DNA of 5,319 bases from an uncultured Porphyromonas sp. (GTDB taxonomy: Bacteria; Bacteroidota; Bacteroidia; Bacteroidales; Porphyromonadaceae), in NCBI GenBank assembly GCA_945867245.1, contig CAMBHQ010000077.1:1-5319 (forward strand), written 5' to 3'. Positions within the stretch are counted from its first letter, which is position 1; each line of letters begins with the position of its first letter. Shown in pieces: positions 1-5,319 of the stretch. The position numbers were made by a program, and so were the translations under genes. The notes beneath the pieces were generated by a model that did no database searches, was not told where the DNA came from, and saw only the letters and a program-made list of their open reading frames with translations.

Positions 1-369
1 CTAGTTACATATAACACGACAACGGATGTCTTTGATACTTGGAGACCCGAAAACCCTTCGGCAATATTCCCTCGCTACGCATATGCAGACATGTTGGGGG
101 CTGGTAACTACTTCAGATCATCTACACTCTTCGCTTATCGTGGAGATTACCTAGCTTTCCGTGAGATTAGCCTTAGCTATCAGTTGCCTCAGTCACTGAT
201 TAAGAAGATTGGTGCTCAGAATGTGAATCTCTCAGTGACAGCCCAAAACCTTGGCTATTTGACGGCTGGACGCAACATTGCTCGTCCCGAGACAGACAGT
301 AGCGGTAGCACAGGCTCTGGGTATGCACTGCCACGTACTTTCCTGATTGGTCTGAACATCACTTACTAA
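1..369 (+). CDS. SusC/RagA-family TonB-dependent outer-membrane transporter, C-terminal end only
   Basis: The reading frame is open from base 1 to the TAA at 367-369, giving the last 122 codons of a protein whose start lies upstream; the ATG at 91 is internal and not a start. SusC proteins are about 1000-residue, 22-strand beta-barrels that import oligosaccharides or peptides with energy from TonB. The visible part matches the family's final barrel strands: an NYFRSS segment, then GDYLAFREISLSY, the NVNLSVTAQNLGYLT strand, and a closing strand YALPRTFLIGLNITY that ends in an aromatic residue, as outer-membrane barrels usually do. A SusD gene follows 16 nt downstream, the standard pairing, which strongly supports the call. 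The substrate cannot be read from this fragment, and the plug domain, TonB box and any carboxypeptidase-like N-terminal domain lie outside the window. Confidence 0.93.
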   Translation, partial: LVTYNTTTDVFDTWRPENPSAIFPRYAYADMLGAGNYFRSSTLFAYRGDYLAFREISLSYQLPQSLIKKIGAQNVNLSVTAQNLGYLTAGRNIARPETDSSGSTGSGYALPRTFLIGLNITY

Positions 370-385
370 GATTAACTAAGGTAAA

Positions 386-2008
386 ATGAGACTTCAAGTT
401 ATGAAACAATATAAAAGTATCGCTCTCGCAGGTGTATTCCTAGGGGCACTCGCACTAGGCTCATGCTCGGACAAGCTGGAGCTGGCACCAATAGATTACT
501 ATGGTAGTGGTTCCTACTGGAAGACGGCTTCGCATGTTGCTGCCGCTGTAGAGGGTCTTAACAACGATATGCGTAATAGCTCCTTTACCCAGATCTACGT
601 GATGGGAGAGGTGCGCTCGGGCATATACCGTGACGGCACTTCCGTCGATGGTATGACGATAGGCTATGGGACAAGCCGTCTGCATAATCTAGCGCCAGAC
701 AAGACGGACCTAACCAACTTTGGTAACCTGTATGGTGCAATTACGATCGTTAACCAATTCATCAAGGAGGTTAGTGCCAATGAGCTTGTTACGGGGGATA
801 AGAAGAACTACTACCTAGGTGTCGGGCATGGGCTACGTGCCTACTACTACTATTCTCTGTACCGCACTTTTGGTGGTGTGCCCCTGCGTCTAGGGACAGA
901 GGTTATCGATGGGGTAGTAGACCCAGCGAAGCTATACATGGCGCGTGCTAAAGCAAGTGAGGTATATGCTCAGATCGATGACGACCTGCAGAAGTCGCTG
1001 ACGTTCTTCGGTAATCAAACAGCCTTCAACCTATATGGGCATGGCAACAAGGTAACATGGAACAAGGCTGCTACAGAGGCACTCGCAGCTGACTTCTACT
1101 TGTGGGGGGCTAAGGTTAGCACTGGTGATAAAGCTGCAGACGTTGCTCTTGTAGCTAAGGCTAAGCAACACCTCAAAAGCCTAGAGACTAATTACAACCT
1201 AGCTCTAGTGCCATCGTTTGCTAACGTCTTCTCTGTGACAAACAAGGCGAACAGTGAAGTGATCTTGTCTGTTCGTTTCGCTGAGAATGAAGCCTCTAAT
1301 GCTCTCGCTAGCTGGACCTACACGCTTACGACAGGGCAGGTACATCGCTCCTATCTGCGTGAAGATGGGACACCATGGAATGATTTCCTAGAGGTCAAGG
1401 TCGGAGCTGCCCAGTCTATGGAGTATGTGCCACAGCTGTTTACGCAGTTTGATAGGGCTGATACACGCCGTGATGCTACTTTTGCTGGCTCATATATGCG
1501 CAATGCCTCTGGCGAGCTAGAGCTCAGAGGTACACACGTGCGCAAGAATATCGGTTACGTGAATGCTCAGGGTACTCGTGTCTACAACGGGGACTATATT
1601 ATCTATCGCTTGCCATGGGTATATCTAGCTCTTGCTGAGGTTGCCAATATGGAGGGCGAGGGTGCTGAGGTTGCTAGGTATATCAATCTAGTACGTCAGC
1701 GTGCCTACGGCTCTGCATGGAACGAGGCTACGCATGGCTATAGAGCAGGGGACTTCACCCAGAATGAGCTGGCTATCTTGTCCGAGAAGGATAAGGAATT
1801 CGTACAGGAGGGCCAGCGCTGGTGGGATGTCCGCCGTATGACTCTCACCAAGGGGGGGAAGGCTCTAGTATTCTGCAAGGAAGCTAATATTGCAGACCCC
1901 ACGAGACCTATACTGGATGAGGCTACACAGGCATACAAGGTACTCTGGCCTATTAACAAGGCTCTGCGAGACAACGATCCCGAGCTCGAGCAGACGCCAG
2001 GCTACTAG
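386..2008 (+). CDS. SusD/RagB-family nutrient-binding outer-membrane lipoprotein
   Basis: This is a complete 540-residue SusD-family protein, the usual size, acting as the surface lid that captures substrate for the SusC barrel encoded just upstream. Numbering from the ATG at 386, the signal peptide ends in a lipobox, ALGSC, with the lipidated Cys at 27. Family landmarks are in order: the TPR-region helix RAYYYYSLYRTFGGVPLR at about 151-168, RLPWVYLALAEVANM at 408-422, INLVRQRA at 433-440, the hallmark KEFVQEGQRWWDVRR at 470-484, and the C-terminal LWPINKALRDNDPELEQTPGY region ending in PGY. The start is ambiguous. An in-frame ATG at 401 gives the more typical signal sequence MKQYKSIALAG with Cys at 22. 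The ATG at 386 has AAGG only 4 nt before it, but Shine-Dalgarno motifs are weak guides in Bacteroidota. I favour 401 slightly. A terminator follows at 2056. The ligand is unknown. Confidence 0.95.
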   Translation: MRLQVMKQYKSIALAGVFLGALALGSCSDKLELAPIDYYGSGSYWKTASHVAAAVEGLNNDMRNSSFTQIYVMGEVRSGIYRDGTSVDGMTIGYGTSRLHNLAPDKTDLTNFGNLYGAITIVNQFIKEVSANELVTGDKKNYYLGVGHGLRAYYYYSLYRTFGGVPLRLGTEVIDGVVDPAKLYMARAKASEVYAQIDDDLQKSLTFFGNQTAFNLYGHGNKVTWNKAATEALAADFYLWGAKVSTGDKAADVALVAKAKQHLKSLETNYNLALVPSFANVFSVTNKANSEVILSVRFAENEASNALASWTYTLTTGQVHRSYLREDGTPWNDFLEVKVGAAQSMEYVPQLFTQFDRADTRRDATFAGSYMRNASGELELRGTHVRKNIGYVNAQGTRVYNGDYIIYRLPWVYLALAEVANMEGEGAEVARYINLVRQRAYGSAWNEATHGYRAGDFTQNELAILSEKDKEFVQEGQRWWDVRRMTLTKGGKALVFCKEANIADPTRPILDEATQAYKVLWPINKALRDNDPELEQTPGY

Positions 2009-2055
2009 TCCGAGGAATCGGCATAGGCTCAAGCCTTAGTGCTAATATCAATGCT

Positions 2056-2097
2056 CATCGGGCTACGTGGCAGAGGCCACGTAGCCCGATGTCTTTT
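2056..2097 (+). terminator. Intrinsic terminator of the SusC/SusD operon
   Basis: A perfect 16-bp stem (2056-2071 with 2076-2091) closes on the four-base loop AGAG and is followed directly by TCTTTT at 2092-2097. It starts 47 nt after the SusD stop codon. The T-rich tail lies only on the plus-strand side, so it should mainly stop transcripts coming from SusC/SusD, although the symmetrical stem could also act as a barrier to read-through from the convergent gene. Confidence 0.85.
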
Positions 2098-2115
2098 CCC
2101 CCTAAGGGCATAGCA

Positions 2116-2154
2116 CAATCCCCACGCACTTAAATGCAGAGTGCGTGGGGATTG
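2116..2154 (-). terminator. Long hairpin, candidate terminator for the convergent GH97 gene
   Basis: CAATCCCCACGCACT at 2116-2130 pairs perfectly with 2140-2154 to give a 15-bp stem with a nine-base loop. It begins 54 nt beyond the stop codon of the minus-strand GH97 gene. Neither side carries a clear T-tract, so classical intrinsic termination is uncertain. It may instead protect the 3' end of the mRNA or act together with the neighbouring hairpin at 2056-2091 as a two-sided barrier between convergent genes. Confidence 0.45.
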
Positions 2155-2208
2155 GTGTGCAGTAGAGCCGGGCTTTGGCGTGGTCGTGCCGTCCGACCCG
2201 CCCCGAGT

Positions 2209-4230
2209 CTATTCCTTCGCTACAGGTACGAAGCTGATGGCAACGCCACCGCTAGCTGCTAGGTGTAGGGCGGGGAGCGTAGTCTGGCTCGTTACCCGCA
2301 TCGTACGGATATCCACGGGTAGGGGCTTGGTGCGCCAGTCGGCATCTTTGCCATCGATATAGATGCGTGCCTCGTAGGTAGTATGGGGGCGGAGGAAGTC
2401 TAGACGCAGAGGCTTCATCGTATAAGCCTCGTCCCCCGTAATAGCACCTAGGTAGAAGCGATCGCCTGCACGACGCACTACCCCGTACTCCCTACCAGGG
2501 TAACCGAAGAGTGGACGAGACTCGTCTATATCGGCACGGTAGTCTCGGAAGAACTGAAACTCTGGGACCCCCTCGTAATGTTCGGGTAGGTCTGAGGCCA
2601 TCTGCCAAGGGGAATAGAGGACGACCCAGGCAGCAATCTGCCCAGCACGTGTCGTATTGAGACGGCTTTTGCCCTCGTCCTCGCTATTCCAGTTGCGGTA
2701 TAGTGGCGAAGTTTTGGTTTTGCTGTGGAGGATATCGAAGACCCCAGGCGTATAGTCCATAGGCCCAGAGAGGAGGCGAGTGAAGACAAGTGTACTGTGG
2801 TGCTGTGGGCTGTTGCCTCGACTCCAGGCGTTCCACTCCATGCCTTTGGCACCCTCACGTGTCATCATATTAGGCCAAGTGCGGCGGATGCCCGTGTCCT
2901 TGATAGGCTCGTGGGCATTAACCATAATGCCGTATTTGGCGGCGGTCTCTACTACGCGGCGGTAATGGCGCACGGCATATTGTCCGTGGTGCTTCTCTCC
3001 GTTGGTATAGCCTCCAGCGTAGCCTGTCTTTAGATAATGCATATCGTGAGCGATGCTCCAGCGCAGGGCACTGTCTAGGACGGACTCGTAGTAGGGGACG
3101 TTGCCCCCTGTTTCGTGATGGTTCATCAGCCGTACGCCACGTCGGGCGGCGTGTCTGCGGATGCTGTCGAGGTCGAAGTCGGCATAAGGGCGCATGAAGT
3201 TAAGTCGCTGTTCTCCGCCCCAGGTCTCCCAGCCTTCGTTCCAGCCCTCGTAGAGGACACCCTCGATGCCATTGTCGGCAGCGAAGTCGATATGCCGGAT
3301 GGCATTGGCTGTATTAGCGCCATGTCGCTCACCCATCGTCCAGGTCTGTACACCCACATGCATACCCCACCATACGCCCACATAGCGCAGGGGGCGTATC
3401 CAGGATGTGTCTGCGATGCGGCTTGGCTCGTTGAGGTGTTGCCACATAGCACTATGGCCCACGAGGTCAATGGCTTGTGTGCCGATGATTATCGAGCGCC
3501 AAGGAGTCTGAAAGCGTTGCCCCATGCGTGCCATCACGCCATCCTGCCAAGGGGCGGTATAGGTGGCCTTTAGCTCGCGTGTGCCCTCCGCTCGAGCGAG
3601 CGTCATCTCCGGATAGTCTGTGAGTGCCGCCTCGTGGATACTGGCCCAGAGTCCGCCCTTGAGCTCTAAGGTTATCGGGGTATTGGCATCTCTGAGGCTA
3701 TCGAGCATCAGCGTACGGTAGTCGAGCTCGTAGGTGTCGTTGTGGGCGGGTATGCTCCAGGTTTTGGCTGAGGTAACGAAGGGGAAGCTGGTCAGCTCGT
3801 CCATTATCATTACCGAGTCTGGGCGAGCGCCCTCGTAGCGATAACGCAGAGCCATACCTTCGTTGTAGAGACGGCATATTAGGCTCAGTTTAGACCCGTC
3901 GCTCGTGCGTAGCGGTAGCGTCATCTCTCGGAAGCGGTCGCGGTGGAGTTTATTCTCGCCCCAGGGCATTGTGTAGGTGCTATCGATGCTGCGGTACGAG
4001 GCAGGGGCAGCGGGGCTCAGCTCCGAGCTGAGGTTTTGCCCCGAGCGGGTAATGACTCCGAGCTTGCCATTCTGTAGGATGGGCTTGCCGTTACGGCTAA
4101 GTTGATAACTATAAGTCCCTCCTTGGCTACGATCGAGGCGCAGAGAGAGTTTGCCGTCGGGCGAGCGTAGGCTCTGGGCCGACAACGTAGCGCAGGACAG
4201 CGCTAGTGTCGCTAGAATAATTCTTTTCAT
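2209..4230 (-). CDS. Secreted GH97 glycosidase, SusB-like (GH97a) probable alpha-glucosidase
   Basis: This 673-residue protein has the size and domain order of GH97: an N-terminal beta-sandwich (about 20-280), a central (beta/alpha)8 barrel (about 281-560) and a C-terminal beta domain (to 673). The signal peptide is MKRIILATLALSCATLSA, with likely cleavage before Gln19. SCAT contains a Cys, but the residue three before it is Ala, so lipoprotein processing is less likely. By comparison with SusB from memory, the residues expected in the inverting branch are present: Glu373 in HHET and Glu441 in NAHE as base-type glutamates, Glu465 in GME as the acid, and Glu168 in YELDY and Glu459 in REG as probable calcium ligands. 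The segment LKTGYAGG (400-407) resembles SusB; the retaining GH97b enzymes have an Asp nucleophile there. Hydrolysis of alpha-linked glucosides from the non-reducing end, probably in the periplasm, is therefore the best guess; the exact linkage is not determined. The gene is convergent with SusC/SusD and has its own upstream array. Confidence 0.95.
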   Translation of the reverse strand: MKRIILATLALSCATLSAQSLRSPDGKLSLRLDRSQGGTYSYQLSRNGKPILQNGKLGVITRSGQNLSSELSPAAPASYRSIDSTYTMPWGENKLHRDRFREMTLPLRTSDGSKLSLICRLYNEGMALRYRYEGARPDSVMIMDELTSFPFVTSAKTWSIPAHNDTYELDYRTLMLDSLRDANTPITLELKGGLWASIHEAALTDYPEMTLARAEGTRELKATYTAPWQDGVMARMGQRFQTPWRSIIIGTQAIDLVGHSAMWQHLNEPSRIADTSWIRPLRYVGVWWGMHVGVQTWTMGERHGANTANAIRHIDFAADNGIEGVLYEGWNEGWETWGGEQRLNFMRPYADFDLDSIRRHAARRGVRLMNHHETGGNVPYYESVLDSALRWSIAHDMHYLKTGYAGGYTNGEKHHGQYAVRHYRRVVETAAKYGIMVNAHEPIKDTGIRRTWPNMMTREGAKGMEWNAWSRGNSPQHHSTLVFTRLLSGPMDYTPGVFDILHSKTKTSPLYRNWNSEDEGKSRLNTTRAGQIAAWVVLYSPWQMASDLPEHYEGVPEFQFFRDYRADIDESRPLFGYPGREYGVVRRAGDRFYLGAITGDEAYTMKPLRLDFLRPHTTYEARIYIDGKDADWRTKPLPVDIRTMRVTSQTTLPALHLAASGGVAISFVPVAKE

Positions 4231-4254
4231 CGTCTTTAATTAGAGTTCGTACTA

Positions 4255-4262
4255 CTAAGGTA
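4255..4262 (-). promoter_or_regulatory. Weak candidate -7 element for the GH97 gene
   Basis: Read on the minus strand, this is TACCTTAG, one mismatch from the Bacteroidota -7 consensus TAnnTTTG. It lies 24 nt before the GH97 start codon and would give a very short leader. No well-spaced TTTG -33 element is visible. Its main support is position: the half-site array at 4270-4332 would sit immediately upstream, where a regulator would act. Confidence 0.25.
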
Positions 4263-4269
4263 ACGATAA

Positions 4270-4332
4270 TCTTACAACCGATGTAAGACGGATTTTACAT
4301 ACGTTGTAAGATGTATCTTACAGGCGTGTAAT
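4270..4332. promoter_or_regulatory. Array of six alternating TTACA/TGTAA half-sites, probable operator
   Basis: Three palindromic units lie in a row. Unit 1 is TTACA (4272-4276), 5 nt, TGTAA (4282-4286). Unit 2 is TTACA (4295-4299), 5 nt, TGTAA (4305-4309). Unit 3 is TTACA (4318-4322), 4 nt, TGTAA (4327-4331). The gaps between units are exactly 8 nt each time, so the repeat period is 23 bp, close to two helical turns. The best half-sites extend to TGTAAGA or TCTTACA; the junction of units 2 and 3 is itself a perfect palindrome, TGTAAGAT-GT-ATCTTACA (4305-4322). A lone TTACA also occurs at 4408-4412, near the probable CHR transcription start. The array lies between divergent genes, nearer GH97, and suggests cooperative binding of a dimeric regulator. 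The spacing differs from the BlaI/CopY type TACA-N2-TGTA, and I cannot name the protein. Confidence 0.6.
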
Positions 4333-4389
4333 ATTTGCCCCGCTAGGAAACTCCCGCTCTGCTCCGGCCCTAGATACTACCAGAATGCC

Positions 4390-4397
4390 TACCTTTG
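4390..4397 (+). promoter_or_regulatory. Candidate -7 promoter element for the CHR-family gene
   Basis: TACCTTTG matches the Bacteroidota -7 consensus TAnnTTTG at every fixed position. It ends 37 nt before the start codon at 4435, implying a leader of roughly 30 nt. I see no good TTTG -33 element at the expected distance upstream (about 4365-4371 is GC-rich), so it may be weak or activator-dependent. Confidence 0.45.
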
Positions 4398-4421
4398 CTT
4401 CATAGTGTTACAATCCTAAGG

Positions 4422-4438
4422 AACGAAAACGAGTATGA
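4422..4438 (+). repeat. Start-codon leader repeat, copy 1 (before the CHR gene)
   Basis: AACGAAAACGAGTATGA spans the translation start of the CHR gene. It matches the sequence at 5118-5134 at 16 of 17 positions, with the ATG in the same place in both copies. Similarity stops on both sides. It may be an A-rich translation-start motif or the edge of a duplicated leader. Confidence 0.5.
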
Positions 4439-5025
4439 TATTCCTAGATTTATTCCTCACCTTTAGCAAAATCGGCATCGTTAATTTCGGAGGAGGCTAT
4501 GCCATGCTGTCTCTGATACAGAGCGAGGTCGTAACGAAGCACGGCTGGCTAACGACACAGGAGTTCACCGATATAGTGGCCGTCAGCCAGATGACACCAG
4601 GGCCTATCGGCATCAATGCTGCTACCTACGTCGGCTATACTGCCGTAGTCGAGGCGGGTTATCCTCCGTTTATGGGGGTAGTGGGGAGTATCGTGGCGAC
4701 ACTCTCTGTGATATGGCTCCCTTTCTTGCTGATGTACTTTGTGTCTCGGCTACTGCTGCGCTACAAGGAGCATCCGCACCTCCGTGGGGTCTTCTCGGCG
4801 ATGCGCCCTGCCATCGTAGGCCTGATAGCTGCGGCCGCCCTTGGTCTGATGGATGTATCCAACTTCGGTTCGCCTAGTGCTACCCCAGGTCTTTTCGCTC
4901 AGAGTCTCGTGCTCTTTGCCCTAGGTTTTATCCTCAGCTATCGTTACAAGCAGAGCCCGCTTCTGCTCATTGGCCTAGCGGCCCTTGTAGGCCTAGGGAC
5001 AGGCGCTCTAGGTCTGTGGAGCTAG
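4435..5025 (+). CDS. chrA: Short-chain CHR-family (chromate transporter-like) membrane protein
   Basis: This 196-residue integral membrane protein is one CHR domain, the short form of the chromate ion transporter family; full-length ChrA has two such domains. Family motifs are clear: FGGGYAM at 18-24 and SQMTPGPIGINAATYVGY at 51-68. Hydrophobic segments lie at about 4-22, 81-104, 123-139, 154-169 and 173-193. The start at 4435 places the FGGG motif at the usual distance from the N-terminus; AAGGA at 4418-4422 lies 12 nt upstream, rather far for a ribosome-binding site. Short CHR proteins are commonly encoded as adjacent pairs and probably work together in the inner membrane. Here no partner is seen upstream, where the GH97 gene diverges, nor in the 294 bp downstream. 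Chromate efflux is the family label; the real substrate in a gut- or mouth-type anaerobe is uncertain. The symbol is by family only. Confidence 0.92.
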   Translation: MIFLDLFLTFSKIGIVNFGGGYAMLSLIQSEVVTKHGWLTTQEFTDIVAVSQMTPGPIGINAATYVGYTAVVEAGYPPFMGVVGSIVATLSVIWLPFLLMYFVSRLLLRYKEHPHLRGVFSAMRPAIVGLIAAAALGLMDVSNFGSPSATPGLFAQSLVLFALGFILSYRYKQSPLLLIGLAALVGLGTGALGLWS

Positions 5026-5117
5026 GATGCAGGGAGCATGCGCCCAGGCTCTCTACTATGCCGGCTGTCTTGTCCTAAAATAGGATGACATTAGTTCGGG
5101 CTTGTATCTCGGGCATA

Positions 5118-5134
5118 AACGAAAACGATTATGA
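5118..5134 (+). repeat. Start-codon leader repeat, copy 2 (before the 52-codon ORF)
   Basis: AACGAAAACGATTATGA, one base different from 4422-4438, again spans an ATG (5131-5133) at the same offset. This is the strongest hint that the short ORF beginning here is, or once was, translated, or that a gene's 5' region was copied here. Confidence 0.5.
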
Positions 5135-5289
5135 CCAAGGAAACAAAGACGACCCAGCTAGTATCACGTCAGTACTTCACGGCGCTCGAGCCTATGGCGC
5201 TCGAGCCAGCGTATCTCCGCTGTCGCGGTAGCATCAGCGCCACTGCCTTCGCCCGCAGGAAAGTACAATCTGTAGTGTTCACTCGCTAG
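5131..5289 (+). CDS. Short hypothetical ORF, 52 codons, possibly a repeat-derived or non-coding relic
   Basis: An ATG at 5131 opens a 52-codon frame ending in TAG at 5287-5289. The predicted peptide begins MTKETKTTQLVSRQYF, contains the duplicated segment ALEPMALEP at about residues 18-26, and ends with a basic stretch, FARRKVQSVVFTR. I recognise no domain, signal peptide or membrane segment, and it does not resemble the CHR partner protein one might expect after the upstream gene. Two features suggest it is not an ordinary gene: a 12-bp direct repeat inside it, and a 3' end running into tandem repeats that extend to the window edge. In favour of translation is the leader shared with the CHR gene. 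The 105 bp between the CHR stop and this ATG hold only weak inverted repeats. Confidence 0.3.
   Translation: MTKETKTTQLVSRQYFTALEPMALEPAYLRCRGSISATAFARRKVQSVVFTR
5181..5207 (+). repeat. 12-bp direct repeat, two copies 15 bp apart
   Basis: GGCGCTCGAGCC occurs at 5181-5192 and again, identically, at 5196-5207, separated by TAT. The 15-bp period keeps frame and encodes ALEPM followed by ALEPA in the short ORF. Each copy contains the palindrome GCTCGAGC. It looks like a small tandem duplication. Confidence 0.8.
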
Positions 5290-5319
5290 TGTACACTCGT
5301 TCACTCGTTGGTGTACACT
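5274..5319. repeat. Short tandem repeats with AGTGTACACT palindrome, cut by window end
   Basis: AGTGTTCACTCGCT (5274-5287) and AGTGTACACTCGTT (5288-5301) are adjacent 14-bp units that match at 12 of 14 positions. They are followed by a rearranged third part, CACTCGTTGGTGTACACT (5302-5319). AGTGTACACT at 5288-5297 is a perfect 10-bp palindrome, and GTGTACACT returns at 5311-5319. The array overlaps the end of the short ORF and probably continues beyond the window, so its full length and unit are unknown. Confidence 0.7.

Noticed and set aside
2141..2362. 73-codon open frame beginning in the convergent spacer and overlapping the GH97 3' end
   Set aside because: It begins inside the second hairpin, overlaps the GH97 C-terminus in antisense, and has no recognisable features or start signal.
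2725..3033. 102-codon open frame on the plus strand opposite the GH97 gene
   Set aside because: It is antisense to the GH97 catalytic region and shows no family similarity, so it is treated as chance.
3115..3573. 152-codon open frame on the plus strand inside the GH97 gene
   Set aside because: It lies antisense to a clearly coding GH97 barrel region with conserved motifs, and its predicted sequence is rich in Cys, His and Pro with no recognisable domain; it is a shadow of the real gene.
4270..4332. BlaI/MecI or CopY-type operator
   Set aside because: Those sites have a 2-nt gap between TACA and TGTA, whereas here the gaps are 4-5 nt; half-site similarity alone does not support the assignment.
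5031..5054. Possible hairpin just after the CHR stop codon (AGGGAGC with GCTCTCT)
   Set aside because: The stem is only 7 bp with one G-T pair, the loop is 10 nt, and no T-tract follows; too weak to call a terminator.
5071..5090. Inverted repeat TGTCCTA-AAA-TAGGA upstream of the 52-codon ORF
   Set aside because: The clean arms are only 5 bp, and extension needs a two-base bulge. It could be an operator or a chance repeat, and no promoter element fits beside it.
5131..5289. The missing CHR partner protein, truncated
   Set aside because: The 52-residue peptide lacks the FGGG and PGP motifs and hydrophobic segments in this frame, so it is not a CHR remnant.
5274..5319. CRISPR array
   Set aside because: The units are 14 bp, directly adjacent without spacers and imperfect, so they are simple tandem repeats.

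Overview
The window looks like a chromosomal piece of a Bacteroidota bacterium, most likely a Porphyromonas-type member of Bacteroidales. The evidence is a SusC/SusD outer-membrane nutrient-uptake pair, a SusB-type GH97 glycosidase, a Bacteroidales-style short CHR-family (chromate transporter) protein, one Bacteroidota-type -7 promoter element (TAnnTTTG), and moderate GC content with frequent CTA leucine codons and TAG stops. The genus is an inference from general look, not from a marker gene.

Layout. Positions 1-369 (+) hold the last 122 codons of a SusC-family TonB-dependent transporter. It is followed after 16 nt by a complete SusD-family lipoprotein (386-2008, +). These two form an operon that ends in a strong intrinsic terminator (perfect 16-bp stem, 2056-2097). 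A second 15-bp hairpin (2116-2154) lies between this and the end of a convergent gene. That gene (2209-4230, -) encodes a secreted GH97 enzyme with the catalytic residues of the inverting, SusB/GH97a alpha-glucosidase branch. A 204-bp divergent intergenic region (4231-4434) follows. It carries a regular array of six TTACA/TGTAA half-sites with about 23-bp period, plus candidate promoters for both sides. A short CHR-family membrane protein (4435-5025, +) comes next. The last 294 bp contain no confident gene. They hold a 52-codon ORF (5131-5289) whose start is preceded by nearly the same 17 nt as the CHR start, and short direct and tandem repeats that run off the window edge.

How the parts could work together. 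SusC/SusD capture and import an oligomer across the outer membrane. The GH97 enzyme would release alpha-linked sugar, probably in the periplasm. The GH97 gene is convergent, has its own regulatory region and is separated by terminators, so membership of one polysaccharide utilisation locus is plausible but not shown. The CHR gene has no evident functional link to the sugar genes, although it shares the intergenic region that holds the half-site array. The array and the repeat-bearing right end are the least explained parts of the window. No clearly novel multi-gene system is visible.
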